NCBI GenBank assembly: GCA_051530055.1
Contig: CM121341.1
Location: 15,252,001-15,316,000, forward strand
Reading direction: 5' to 3'
From: Neoechinorhynchus agilis
Lineage: Eukaryota > Acanthocephala
Length of the DNA stretch: 64,000 nucleotides
Shown: piece by piece, positions 12,418 to 22,584 of the stretch
Position numbering within the stretch: position 1 is the first letter of the stretch
How the letters are laid out: every line of letters begins with the position of its first letter
Program-made: the position numbers and the translations under genes
Notes under the pieces: generated by a model
The model's input: only the letters and a program-made list of their open reading frames with translations
Told to the model about the DNA's origin: nothing
Databases searched by the model: none

Positions 12418-13287
12418 TCACTTTGACATTGAAATACTATATGAACCGGTGTTAGGATCCTTTTCGACCTTAAAACTATCTGTACTCAGGCCAAACGGCT
12501 TCAGAACTGCATTTCCAAGCCCTTTCAATTGCGACATCATTTCTTTTTTCATTTTCTCGTTCCTTTCGTTAATTTGTTGTTCCAGCATATAACATCGCGA
12601 TTTATAAGTCATTTCGTTAGGTTTTAAATCCATAAGTTTTAACAGGTCAGCGTGGGCCTCATCTAACTTCTCTGTTTTCTCGTATAGACCAGCTCTTCGG
12701 TGCAATGCTTTAACATATTGTGGCTATCAAGAGTTCCTTTTAGAATTTAAAAGGAATCCGTGACATATTCAAGTTTATAGCCCGAGTACATTCGTGAATG
12801 GCGCTCTTTGTTTCACCCAACCGGTCAAAGCATGCAGCTCTATTTGAGCTCAAGGTAGCTAAAATCTGTATGATCTCAGCATCCTCAGTTTCCTGAGAGT
12901 AATGACTAAGGAGTTCAGTGTAAATATCAAGAGCTAGCTCAAATTTTCCCTCTTCAAAATACCTATTACCTTCTGATTTCTTTTTATCAAATTGACCGGA
13001 ATCAATGACAGCCAACTTAGTTTCACAATCTATCCTGTACTTGGTTTCTACGTGAAATGGATCTTTTTAGAAAAAAGATTCATTTTCTCTAAAGGACATG
13101 CCGGAATTTTCGGTTTACATCTGATATCAGTCCTGTTCAATCTATCAGATAGAGAATCGCCTTCCGATGGAGTAGATGGTTCCTTTGTCGATTTTTGACA
13201 CCAACACACAATTGGAGCTGCCGCATCCATAAAAATGACTTCATCATTTAGTTCATCCCGAGCGTCTTCGAATTCAGAATCTGACAT
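12418..13287 (-). CDS. TTC1: TTC1, tetratricopeptide repeat protein 1
   Basis: Cytosolic TPR adaptor; family members bind HSP90 and G-alpha proteins (family knowledge). The start is MSDSEFEDARDELND, an acidic N-terminus as in other TTC1 proteins. The TPR region runs from SEGNRYFEEGKFELALDIY through SSNRAACFDRLGETKSAIHE to RRAGLYEKTEKLDEAHADLL. The C-terminus MMSQLKGLGNAVLKPFGLST, then DPNTGSYSISM, is the TTC1 signature and settles the identity. There are at least three exons. Intron 1 (35-60 nt near 13055-13095) is short and its borders are uncertain; a GTCCTT...AAAAAG parse keeps the frame. Intron 2 (12724-12766, 43 nt) cannot be GT-AG without breaking the TPR register and contains a perfect hairpin. 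It sits 450 bp downstream of RANGRF on the same strand. Confidence 0.92.
12724..12766 (-). other. 43-nt non-canonical hairpin intron in TTC1
   Basis: Conserved TPR spacing needs exactly one residue between the codons of INLN and QYVKALHRR. This forces removal of 43 nt that begin ATGTCACGG and end CTTGATAG on the coding strand. The only GT nearby is out of phase with the only AG. The interior contains TTCCTTTTA-AATTC-TAAAAGGAA, a perfect 9-bp stem. Confidence 0.65.
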
Positions 13288-13743
13288 CTGAAATCAATTT
13301 AATACTTTTAAATAAAAATTCGGTTTTTTTGGTCATGAATTCCTCGATACACGACATGATGATCTTATCCCGACAATTCAAATCTTACTATCGAAGTTGT
13401 CAACTTACGCTTCAGCTTTACTACAAGATATAACAAAATCAATGAGAAAGGCAAACCTATGAGTTATTAGGATGCTTTTATGAAAGATCCAAGAGTAGAG
13501 TGTATTAGAAAGCACTTTCTCATTTTGGGATAAAGTTTGTAAATTTCAAAAACTAAATCTAAAAATACCTAAATTAGATTTTTGGTCGTTTCATTGAAAA
13601 ACTCAATTTTTCTAATCTGGTAATCAACTCGAAATTAGAAGTCATCAATTTTTCTATAAAAGTTCCTCACTAATACCCACGAATAAAACGCAATCTTTAA
13701 TCATCAAAGAATCTGGTATTATCGAACAAAATCCTCCTTCTGA
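13288..13743. other. Intergenic, no gene recognised
   Basis: AT-rich spacer between the TTC1 start and the RANGRF stop, both on the minus strand. No coding or RNA feature recognised. The spacing (about 450 bp) is too wide to argue for an operon by itself. Confidence 0.5.
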
Positions 13744-14310
13744 TTAATTATTGAGGAAATCGAGGCTATTAAAATTGAGAGTGCGTAATGCCAAAATAAG
13801 AACGTCCTCGCTTTTCCAAAGACCGTTAGTCGATCTTTCAGTAATGGGTTCATTCACCGTGATCAGAATATCAGTATTATTCGATTTTAATCTTATAAGA
13901 CCAAGAAAGATATTGACTTCAAGGCCAGCCTCATCTTTAATTGAAAAAGAAGCCCGGCATGCGAAAATGCCTTCTTTCCGAATAAATTCATTATCTGCGA
14001 AAACTGTAACATCGCTTAAACTCTTCTTTTCGACGCTGGTGTTGGCAATGTCCTCGAAATGGAGGCTAAAAAGATTTTTCATTAATTTTTATATATAACG
14101 ACGACTTTCTTACTTTATAGCCTCGTCAGGGGTTCTTCCTTCAACACTTTCTAACATTTCAATTATCACACTCTGATTTGATGATGCACAAGAGAAAACT
14201 TCTTGGTTGTCAGGAATCGGTCTGCCTCCCGACATTCGCAAATTAACGGCGTTCGAAGGAAGCGATAGCTGAGCGATGCCATTAAAGAGCTCAAAAGTGC
14301 AATCTAACAT
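13744..14310 (-). CDS. RANGRF: Ran guanine nucleotide release factor (Mog1-like)
   Basis: Mog1/RANGRF binds Ran and promotes nucleotide release, supporting nucleocytoplasmic transport; in vertebrates it also affects Nav1.5 trafficking (family knowledge). The start is MLDCTFELFNGIAQLSLPS. The Mog1 core IPDNQEVFSCASSNQSVIIE is near residues 30-55 and the second conserved block HFEDIANTS follows the intron. The end ILITVNEPITERSTNG corresponds to the Mog1 C-terminal strand region. The total of about 180 residues matches the family. One intron (about 14069-14115) is canonical: AA|GTAAGA ... CTTTTTAG|C. XPO1, another Ran-pathway gene, lies in the same window but 40 kb away. Confidence 0.92.
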
Positions 14311-14439
14311 GGCAAAAAGGTGATCTTTTCAAATAGATACAACTAATGTTCGAATATTAAATGTTCTTTCGAGGAATTATTTATTGAGTCCTTTTCCTGA
14401 AAGGAGTCTGTAAAAAGACTAAATTCAATTGGATTAATG

Positions 14440-16930
14440 ATATTCTTCACAGAAATTTTGAATTAAATAGGTCTTGCTAATAATGCAGTCTTTGCATTCG
14501 TCAATGTTCGTCTGGTAACCATCTGGTTTTTTATGGAAAAGATTATACATTCCAGGAATCGATTTTAAAGCACTCGAATTTTGCTCAAATCTTCAGAAAT
14601 TGTACCGATTGTGCAATTTGTTAGCTTCTTTTTTTATCGAAAGACAACAAATTAATTATTATCTGGCTAATAAGCATAAAAAATTATAGCATCCATCCAA
14701 AATCGATGGCATTTAGCACTTCGTTTTGGAAAGGGAAGGAAATACCCAGAATTCGTTTAGAATTGAACGATCGCAATTTTCGAGCTTCTTTTATTACCAT
14801 AAGACAACGAATTAATTTAAAACTTGCGAATAAGCATTAAAAGAAAATACAATACCAATCAAAAAAATGGACGGCATTTTGCATTCCGTTTTAATAAGCA
14901 AAGGAAAACGGAGAATTCGTTAGTTTTTAGATCTTACTTTTAAAAGTGACTCACTTTTCTCAAATCCTCAGGCGTTTAACCGATTAAAAATTGTATGTTT
15001 CCTTTTCTAAACAGTTAAAAAATTATTCTTAACTATCGAATGAGCATTAAAATAAAGTATAGCATCAGTCACAAATCGACGGCATTTATCATTCCGTTTT
15101 AAAAGGGAAAGGAAATCCGAGAATTTGTGAGTTCTAAAGCCTTGATTTTTAAAAAGATCCATTTTTGCCAAAAACTTCAGACACTGAACCGATTAAAATT
15201 TTTTCTTCTTTATCAAAAGACAGCAAATTAATCCTTAACTGGCGAAGAGCATTAAAATTAAGTTAACATAAATAAATAATCACCGGCATTTTTCATTCCG
15301 TTTTAAAAATTAAAAAATAATGAAAATTCATGTTTTAAGGTTTTCTTGTAGAAGCCATTAGCCTTTACCCAAATCTTCAGGCGTTGAAATGATTTCAATT
15401 TTTGAGCTTCTTTTTTAATCAAAAGACAATGAATTAATTCAAAACTTGCGAATAAGCATAAAAATGGGCTGCATTTTGCATTCTGTTTTAAAAGGGCAAG
15501 GAAACCTGAGAATTCGTAGGTTTTTAGGACTCGCTTCTAAAAGCAATTCATTGTTGCTCAAATCTTCAGACATTGAAATGATATCAATTTTTGAGTTTCT
15601 TTTGTATAAAACGACAACAAATTAATTCTAAACTAGCGAATGAGCGTTATAATTAAGTTTTGCGCCAGTATAAAATAGACGACATTTAGCGTTCCATTCT
15701 AAAAAGAAAAAATCCGAAGAATTTGTGTGTTTAGGACTGGTTTTTAAAAGCGATTCATTCTTGCTTAAATTTTTAGACCTTCAAACGATTGCAATTTGCG
15801 AGCTTCTTTTTTATCGAAAGACAACAAATTAATTCTTAACGTGCAAATGAGTGTTAAAATTAAGCATAGCACCAATGAAAAATCGGCGGCATGTGGCAAG
15901 ATTAAAATGAATTCCGTGAATTCGTAGTTTCCATGACTCGCTTCCAAACGATATATTTTTTCTCAAGTCAATGTGAGATAGAACGATTGCAAATTGTATA
16001 CTTTTTTTATAGAAAGACAAGAATTTTATTCCGAACATGCGAATGATCATTAAAATTAAGCATAGTATCCATCCAAAAACGACTACGTTTAGCATTCCGT
16101 ATTGAAAACGATGTGAAACCTAGAGAACCCGTTAGCATTTAGGGCTGAATTTTTAGTGTGATTCATTTTGTCCAAAACTTTCCGACATTGAACCAGTTAC
16201 AATTTACGTGCTTGTTTGTCATCAAATGATGAAAAAAATATATTCTGAACTGGCGAATAAGCATTGAATTTAAGTATAGCGTCCATGAAACATCGATAGC
16301 ATTTTTCGTTCAGTTTTTTAAAAGAAATTAAACCCCGATAATTCGAATGTTTTTAACTCTCGCTTCGTAAAGCGCTTGATTTTGGCTCAAGCCTTTAGAC
16401 ATTGTACCGATTGCAATTCGCATGCCAATTTTTTTCACAAAACTACAAATTTTTATGTTGAACTGGCAACTGGGCATTAAAAAATTATGTATGGTATCCT
16501 TCCACAATTGACTGCATTTAGCATTCGGTTTTAAACTTTAAAGGAAACCCCGAGAATTCGTGAGTTTTAAGACTAGTTTCCAAGAGTGATTCATTTTTCT
16601 CAAGTTGACGCTGAAATGAACGGTTGCAATTCGTTTGCTTTTTTTCATTAAAAGTCAAAATTTTATTCTGCACTTCCGTAAAACCTTAAGAAATAAGGCG
16701 TAGCTTCAATCACAATCTGACGGCACTTAGCTTTCCGTCTTAGAAAACTGGACAATATCACGAGATTTCGCGCGTTTTTAGGTTTCACTTCTTAGGGCGA
16801 TGCATTTTATCCCAAATCTTCAGAGATTTAGCTGCTTGGAATTTAAATGCTTCTTTTTTTATCAGAAGACAGGCTGCGAAAATGAAGTACAGTTTTGATA
16901 TAAAGTCGGCGGCATAAAGCTATTCGTTTT
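14440..16930. repeat. Strongly diverged tandem array, ~206-bp period
   Basis: A motif resembling GCATTCCGTTTTAAAAGGGA followed by GAGAATTCGTGAGTTTTTAG, and then by CGAGCTTCTTTTTTATCGAAAGAC and a GCGAATAAGCATTAAAAT block, recurs about every 206 bp. The CATTCCG-like element is seen near 14719, 14882, 15090, 15294, 15479, 15690, 16093, 16309, 16520, 16730 and 16920. The copies have many substitutions and small indels, so this is an old array of about 12 units. It has no obvious similarity to the 181-bp satellite at the left edge. Short frames inside it are chance. Confidence 0.85.
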
Positions 16931-17635
16931 GCAAAACCAGCCAAGCCCGTCGCTCCAATGACCACGATAAACGATAGCTACTGCTTTTTCTTGAAATCGC
17001 TTTTTCCATTATTTAGTTTCGTTTTTAGACTTAAATTAAAATTTAATTTACTTTAAATAGCTATTCCACCAATATCGATGGGTCTTTGGAATTTGTTCCA
17101 AAAAGTATTTATATTGTTTTAATACACGGATTTTACTTAAATTTTCTTCAAGTGATTGAACGACAATAGTCACATAACTAATGTTACTTTAATTAAATTT
17201 TTTGCATATTTTATTTGTCCAATTCGGTTACGTTATAGATAAAACATTGATCTACAATAATTTTTCTAAGGAAATCGATATTCCAAGCGTTCCATTTCTG
17301 ATTTAATTGATCATAAATATAATCCAAAAATGAATCTTTGTAACTCTTGTTCGCGTCGTTTTGAGTTCTAAAAATGACTTTATGGCTTCGAATATCGTAT
17401 TCGTTCAAACGCGTTTAATAGACCGGAAATAATATTGGATTTCCAAACATTCATCCGCGACGATTAGAGGATTTGTGTTATTTATGCTACCCATGTGGGA
17501 CTCTTCTGCAAAAGCAAAGAAATATTACTTCTGTTTTAAATAATGGAACTAGCAAACGCTGTTCGTGAAAAATCACACGAATTCGACTCAGCCATGATCG
17601 ACATAGTAATCACGGATTTTAGCTCTCAGAGTGTT
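16931..17635. other. Spacer, no gene recognised
   Basis: AT-rich sequence after the diverged array. A 65-codon minus-strand frame at 17211-17408 has biased composition and no recognisable domain. Nothing else could be supported. Confidence 0.4.
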
Positions 17636-17730
17636 TAAAATTATTGTTTAGGTCTACACCCGGTAAATGATTATTTATTAAAGACGTTTCGAATTCCAAT
17701 CACATTCCCCGGTACCTCACATATCGACAT
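17636..17730. mobile_element. Hammerhead-like dispersed repeat, rearranged copy
   Basis: A 95-bp insert bounded by the 12-bp direct repeat TCTCAGAGTGTT (17624-17635 and 17731-17742), a likely target-site duplication. It contains the CATTCCCCGGTACCTCAC block in the same orientation as the copy at 22585-22712. The neighbouring block (TTTACCGGGTGTAGACC in that copy) is inverted here (GGTCTACACCCGGTAAA). An inverted 5' part plus a target duplication is typical of retrotransposition by target-primed reverse transcription with 5' inversion (inference). Confidence 0.65.
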
Positions 17731-17773
17731 TCTCAGAGTGTTGTTTTAGAAAAAGCGACTTTTCTTTATAGTC

Positions 17774-17992
17774 ATGATTATCAGAATAAATGACTCTGAC
17801 AAAGAGCCTCAACAAGGCGCCAATCAAACTCAAGATAAAGTGCCAGCAATCAGAAATATAGAATTTGTCCTGAATGACAAGTCGTCAGATATGACAGTTG
17901 TTCACATGCAATGTGAATCGACCAACCCGAGAAAGTGTAGGTCACTCAGAATTTCCGGCCAAAAATCAATCCAGATTGTACCCACTAAATAA
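17774..17992 (+). CDS. Hypothetical short ORF, possibly an exon
   Basis: A 72-codon frame starting MIIRINDSDKEPQQG, preceded by a plausible acceptor (TTTCTTTATAG). The composition is polar and protein-like, with two Cys near the end, but no family is recognised and no companion exon was found. It could equally be a chance frame. Confidence 0.2.
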   Translation: MIIRINDSDKEPQQGANQTQDKVPAIRNIEFVLNDKSSDMTVVHMQCESTNPRKCRSLRISGQKSIQIVPTK

Positions 17993-18666
17993 CCTTACAT
18001 ACCGGCATTTTCATCAAGCTTGTGCATGTTCCAAGCTACGATTTATCGATTGAAAGGGATTTCGGTAAACAATTAGAAAGCATGTTTACTGTTTTCCTTA
18101 AGAGTCCATCGATTTCTCTCTCTAAGAGTACACCTAATGAAATATCATAGCTATAAGACGAAAGTTTATAGTTCTACTTGTATTTTTTTCCGGCAAAGCG
18201 ATTACATTGGCTGCGACGGAAAAGCATATGCGACGACCAATCAACATTTAATATAAAAGCAATTATGGACTAGTGTTAGGCCTTCGATGATCCAAATGGG
18301 CCTGTCATAAAGAGCTACTTTAAGAAAACAAGATAACAGCTTCCTATTGTGAGTATGCATTCTCCTTCTTCCTTTTGGATTGTATATGGAATAAAGCAAT
18401 GCCAAGGAACATGATATTATCCCTCTTTACGATGAGCACTGTTCTGCAAAAGCTGGATGTGGATGTGGCAATTGGCTGGCAGACAAGCGGAATAGGCGTA
18501 TAGTAGAATGGAGCACAAAACTATTCCTTCCCTTCGGCATTGTCGCAATATTATAAGCCGTTAGTACGCAAAAGACGCAGCAGGTAAAAAAAGATAATGT
18601 GGGTAGATAAGAGAAGCTTTTCCTTCCAGAGAATCGACTTTGTTCTCGCTTCTTTGCAGCTTACAA
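17993..18666. other. Upstream region of the secreted-protein gene
   Basis: About 670 bp without a recognisable gene; it must contain the promoter of the Cys-rich secreted-protein gene. I saw no clear motif beyond AT-rich tracts. Confidence 0.4.
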
Positions 18667-19486
18667 ATGAATCCAGCGGTCACTATCTTTGTCGTTCTCC
18701 TGTTCATTAATGGAGAATTCAGCAAAAAAGAGTCTCATTCAAAAGATTCTAAAATAGGTGGGTATGTTTGGCTGTGCTATTTTTCCTTAAAAAATCGTTT
18801 ATATACAGTTAGCACGAAAAAAGCCAGTGCATTCCTCGGTTTTAAGGATTGCATGAAAGCAATGAACTGTGGCCCGGCGTTAAAGAAAGAATGCGTTCAT
18901 GAGTGTAAGAAAGGTTTGGTTTGCTTTTTAATCAAATAAGGTTCGCTCTATTTTCGTTAATAGGAAACACTAAAGAAGAAGTCGAAGAACATGTTGAGAA
19001 ATTGAGGAAGGTTCAAAAATATGCAAAAGATGCGAAGGATGCCAAACGTATGAGCAAAAGGCAGGATACTGATCTCAGTGATACTGATTCCGATACTGAT
19101 TCAGACGATGATTCAACTAGTAGCAGTGAAAATGAAGGTTATTGTAGACTCGGCAATAAGTGCCAAGGACGTAAGATTATCCATGTCTCAAACATTTAAC
19201 TTGTGCTTTCGAGGCGTTTTAGTGCAAAAGGCAAATCGATTTTTATCGTACCGAGATTGTATGAAAAGAATGAATTGCGGAAAAGCAGTTAAAAATGAAT
19301 GCAAAGAGGAATGTCTTGAAGGTAAAATAATAACCGTAAAAGCAAAGGCAAATTTGCATTTTTACTTGTTTTTGCATGTTGATTCTTGGTTTTATTGACG
19401 TTTTGTAAAAATATAGGAACTATAAGAAATGCGGAAAATATGAACAATGTTGGAAAGGAAATTGTCCGATATTAGGATCTTTTTAA
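18667..19486 (+). CDS. Secreted Cys-rich protein with acidic Ser/Asp linker
   Basis: Lineage-specific protein of unknown function. Exon 1 (18667 to about 18758) encodes a signal peptide, MNPAVTIFVVLLFINGEFS. Exon 2 (about 18810-18916) carries a Cys module, FKDCMKAMNCGPALKKEC. Exon 3 (about 18963-19169) carries GNTKEEVEEHVEKLRK, a Lys/Asp helix and a run of Asp/Ser/Thr ending in SSSENEGYC. Exon 4 (about 19223-19322) repeats the Cys module as YRDCMKRMNCGKAVKNECKE. A final exon (from about 19418) has two possible frames; the Cys-rich one ends CWKGNCPILGSF but needs a phase that the visible splice sites do not give. All earlier introns are GT-AG. The repeated Cys module suggests internal duplication. 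The Asp/Ser tract could be phosphorylated or bind calcium (inference). A partial paralog lies at 21194-21399. Confidence 0.7.
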
Positions 19487-20050
19487 TAATTTTAAAATGT
19501 ACGAAAATATTTCCAATCGACTCGGATGTTCATTGTCCAAATTGAACGTGTTTTATATAGCTTAGACTTATACTGTAATATAATTATACTAAAATCTTAT
19601 ATTTCAAACTATACGTTAGATTAATGATTTGCTATCTTAAAGTGTACTAAGGGAGGAATTACCGGTTCACTATTAAGTACTGATATTTATTACTAGCAGA
19701 AATTGTCAGGCTCCACCACCCGGTGGCAGCGTTGACATTCATGACCGCTGATTATTGTTAGTGTTAATTGTCGTTTTGGAAAATTCACTTCCGACGAGGA
19801 AAGATTTCCCAAAGGTGACTGCGAAGTTATTAACCAGCTAAATGTGAACGTATTACATCCTTCGGGAACTTTGAGTTATTCCTACTGAAAATGGCATTAA
19901 TAAGCAATTTAGCTTAGCAGCCATATATTAAAAAGAGAAAGTTTAACGGTATCATTTGTCCCATTTTTGTAGTTTGAATACAAGTGGCATCGGAAACATG
20001 AAAATTTAATCCCGGTGATAAAAATTTCTTGATAAAAATTATGTCTCATT
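19487..20050. other. Spacer, no gene recognised
   Basis: AT-rich 3' flank of the secreted-protein gene. It includes a GC-richer patch near 19705-19740 (CTCCACCACCCGGTGGCAGC) with local self-complementarity. No gene or RNA call can be supported. Confidence 0.35.
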
Positions 20051-20770
20051 AATGTAGAGAAGTTTATTATTTACATTGTGGTGAATGCTTGTTGTCCCTG
20101 CTTTCATTCGGGGAAAGGAAACTTCTTCCGGCTGCCCGTCATTACGTGGAAGTCGCCACATACCTCCCCTCCAGTGTCGCCGCACTAATCCGTTCCGTCC
20201 TGGAAACGGCCGGTCTCTCGAGTTGAACCTCGGTGTGATGACGGCGTGTTGCTAGCAGCTGGACCTGGTCAGGACGCTGACCAGGCCGGTCCCGTCGGGG
20301 AGGATCGTACTACCAGGTGCCGTCTTTGGTCCGTTGTTTGTGGGCTGCGCCGACTGCCAGTGCTGAGGCATCGGTGACATTGTCGAACGCTGCTTGGCTC
20401 GTTGGGTTGAGCAAGGAAGTCCGTATGTCACGACGCTGCGCTGGGCCAGATGTCGAGCAACCGAGTTGAACCTCGGTGCGATGACGGCGTGTTGCTGGCA
20501 GCTGGGCCTGATCAGGACGCTGACCAGGCCGGTCTCGTTGGGTAAGGACAGCCGGGTATTGGAGGAGCAAGGCCTCGATGTTGTTGATGGGCCTGATCAG
20601 GACGCTGACCAGGCCGGTCTCGTCGGGGTCACCAATTTGGCGGCGTCACGTAAGAAGAAGATTAAGTTTATTATCTTTACATTGTGGTGAATGCTTGTTG
20701 TCCCTGCTTTCATTCGGGGAAAGGAAACTTCTTCCGGCTGCCCGTCATTACGTGGAAGTCGCCGCCACAA
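20050..20770 (-). mobile_element. Internally deleted Ty3/gypsy-derived (TRIM-like) element
   Basis: GC-rich island bounded by two about 100-bp direct repeats (about 20053-20161 and 20665-20767) that share CATTGTGGTGAATGCTTG and CATTCGGGGAAAGGAAACTT. Read on the minus strand they start TGTGGCGACTTCC and act as LTRs. Immediately inside the right-hand copy the minus strand reads TTGGTGACCCCGACG, almost the primer-binding site of the gypsy element at 38605 (TTGGTGCCCCCGACG). The interior holds a repeated GC-rich unit containing GGACGCTGACCAGGCCGGTC (seen three times) and a frame with VTDASALAVGAA...TKDGTW, an RNase H fragment of Ty3/gypsy polymerase. It is non-autonomous, about 0.7 kb, with most of gag-pol deleted. 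Confidence 0.7.
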
Positions 20771-21193
20771 ATCAAAGAGCTTTTTCTGTGATTATACGAT
20801 TAAACAACTCCGCCCAGATTAAAATACCACGATAGTAAATAGAGGAACGTTCATTTTGATAGACATTAGCAATTTTCGATAAATTACTTTGACATATCGA
20901 TCTTGATTTAAATGCACAGTTCTCTTTTTGACTGGGAAACATTAAGAAGTCTAAATTGGCTTTTGTTTAAATTGTAATTTTACATTTGTTTGAAGATTGA
21001 ACTACTCATTCAAGTATATGGCGGAAAATTTAAAGGAATTAATTAAATCCTATATTCCGGCACAATATCGTGATTTTATCAAGTTTGTTAATAAATTTTA
21101 CACAACGTGTGTACTCTTTATCTCGTTCGTAAGACCGATAGCTTCTTATCGACTTATTAATTCTATCTGTTATCCGTTGGCCGCTCTCATTAG
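20771..21193. other. Spacer, no gene recognised
   Basis: AT-rich DNA between the deleted gypsy element and the paralogous exon. Any upstream exons of the paralog should lie here, but I could not identify a signal peptide or Cys module. Confidence 0.35.
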
Positions 21194-21399
21194 GTAACAC
21201 CGAGGAGGAGGTAGAGGAGCATGGTTCGTTCTTGCGAAAGATTGACAAGTACATCGCAGAAGCTAAGAGACTGAAGAGCACTCTTCATCAAAAGGATTCG
21301 GATGATTCAACATCGTCCTCAGATTCTGACGATTCCACAGACGATACGGACAAGGACAGTACTGATAGCGATACTGACACGGATTCCGATAAAAAGTAA
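21194..21399 (+). pseudogene. Partial paralog of the acidic secreted protein
   Basis: Following an acceptor (TCATTAG|GT), the frame reads GNTEEEVEEHGSFLRKIDKY and then a Lys-rich helix and a long Asp/Ser/Thr run (DSDTDTDSDKK) to a stop. It aligns to exon 3 of the gene at 18667-19486, including the exon phase (the first Gly codon is split). No signal peptide, Cys module or downstream exon was found, so it is a truncated duplicate or one exon of a diverged gene. Short Cys-containing frames further right (near 21890 and 22240-22370, the latter with AFLKSFGFLEQCGNA) may be further decayed relatives. Confidence 0.55.
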
Positions 21400-22584
21400 A
21401 AAAAGAAAAAAGCATAGATTTAGCGCTGTATAAATCAAAAGGAAGCAAAATGAATCCCATGTTGAGCGTAGATTAAATTTGAGTACAAAATAAAAGTACT
21501 TTGAGCTTCATATTGATCATAGAATCCTATTAAAAATATCGCAAGAAAAAGCAATCAATGCCACTAACCTCTTCGTCCTTATTCTAACAGTTAACGAAAA
21601 AGTGTGAATAAGCAAGAACATTAGTTATTCTCTTTAGCTCTTCATATTGAGAACAACGGACAAAAGTATGTGAAACAAAACATCAATTTCACCGCTCTCC
21701 TCTCGGTTGTAACTTTAACCCGACTGCCCAACAAAGTTGAATGCGTCAACTGTACTATACACGAAGTTCATAAAATATTTATTTTTTGGAATCTATGGGG
21801 CTGTTTTAAGCGGCAAGACTGAAGGAAAGTCGTCAAATCCATTAGAGATTGACATTTCGCTTAGGCGTCGTTGCTACTGATATGCGCGGTGAAAGGTGCT
21901 ATTATGAGTGCAAAGACCGTGCTGATAATTCAGAACGATCTATTTCAGGTCTATGAAACTTTTGTGGCGAAATCTGAGAAAATAACTTAGAGTATTTGTT
22001 CACAGAACTAAAATCAGGTTAAGATGATGCGGATATTGTGGAGATATATTGAATACAATGTTAATCGTTGAAACAGTGTTTTCGCTTCAAGTGATGAAAA
22101 TTTTCTTGTAATTTGGAGAGTTGCTCGAGCAACGATAAATCCCATTCTCGTTTTTATAATGTTTCGCCTATTCATTTGTTCTATATTTCACACGATACTT
22201 TACCCCCCCCCCCGAATTATGTCAAGTCGGGCTACATAAAGTTTTTGGGTTGTCTCGAATGCAAGACGGAGTGGCGACTGACTTCTCCAAATAAAAAGGA
22301 AAGATATAACGAATCCAGTGAAGCATTCCTTAAATCGTTTGGATTCTTAGAACAATGTGGTAATGCTTAGGTTATCATAAGATGCAATGCCAAGGATGGA
22401 ATGTAATGGTCGGTATTCGGTTGCATGTGACGCTCCTTGACAACGACTGTCGCATTCCTTTAACGAGGACAACCCTGGATCTCAATCTTTCCAACCTGAC
22501 CTTGAATTCGGCCGCTGATCAAAATTGATTTCGAGGGAGTTTGCACCCTTTTATGATCTTTTCCTTAGAGGTAAATCAGTTTGT
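21400..22584. other. Spacer with a poly-C tract, no firm gene
   Basis: Contains an 11-base C run near 22205 and an 85-codon frame at 22113-22370 that reads through it. The frame's end (AFLKSFGFLEQCGNA) faintly recalls the Cys module of the secreted protein at 18.7 kb, but this is too weak to call. Confidence 0.35.

Noticed and set aside
9625-14310. Operon of RANGRF, TTC1 and the Est1/PIN gene
   Set aside because: Same strand, but gaps of about 450-550 bp and no spliced-leader acceptor evidence; not supportable from the sequence.
15765-16095. Minus-strand hydrophobic frames in the 206-bp array
   Set aside because: They follow the repeat and its AT bias and are not shared between units.
17211-17408. 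65-codon minus-strand frame (MNEYDIRSHKVIF)
   Set aside because: No domain, no splice context and composition as expected from AT-rich DNA.
20394-20835. Plus-strand frames in the GC-rich island
   Set aside because: They lie antisense to the gypsy-derived RNase H fragment and span its internal repeats.
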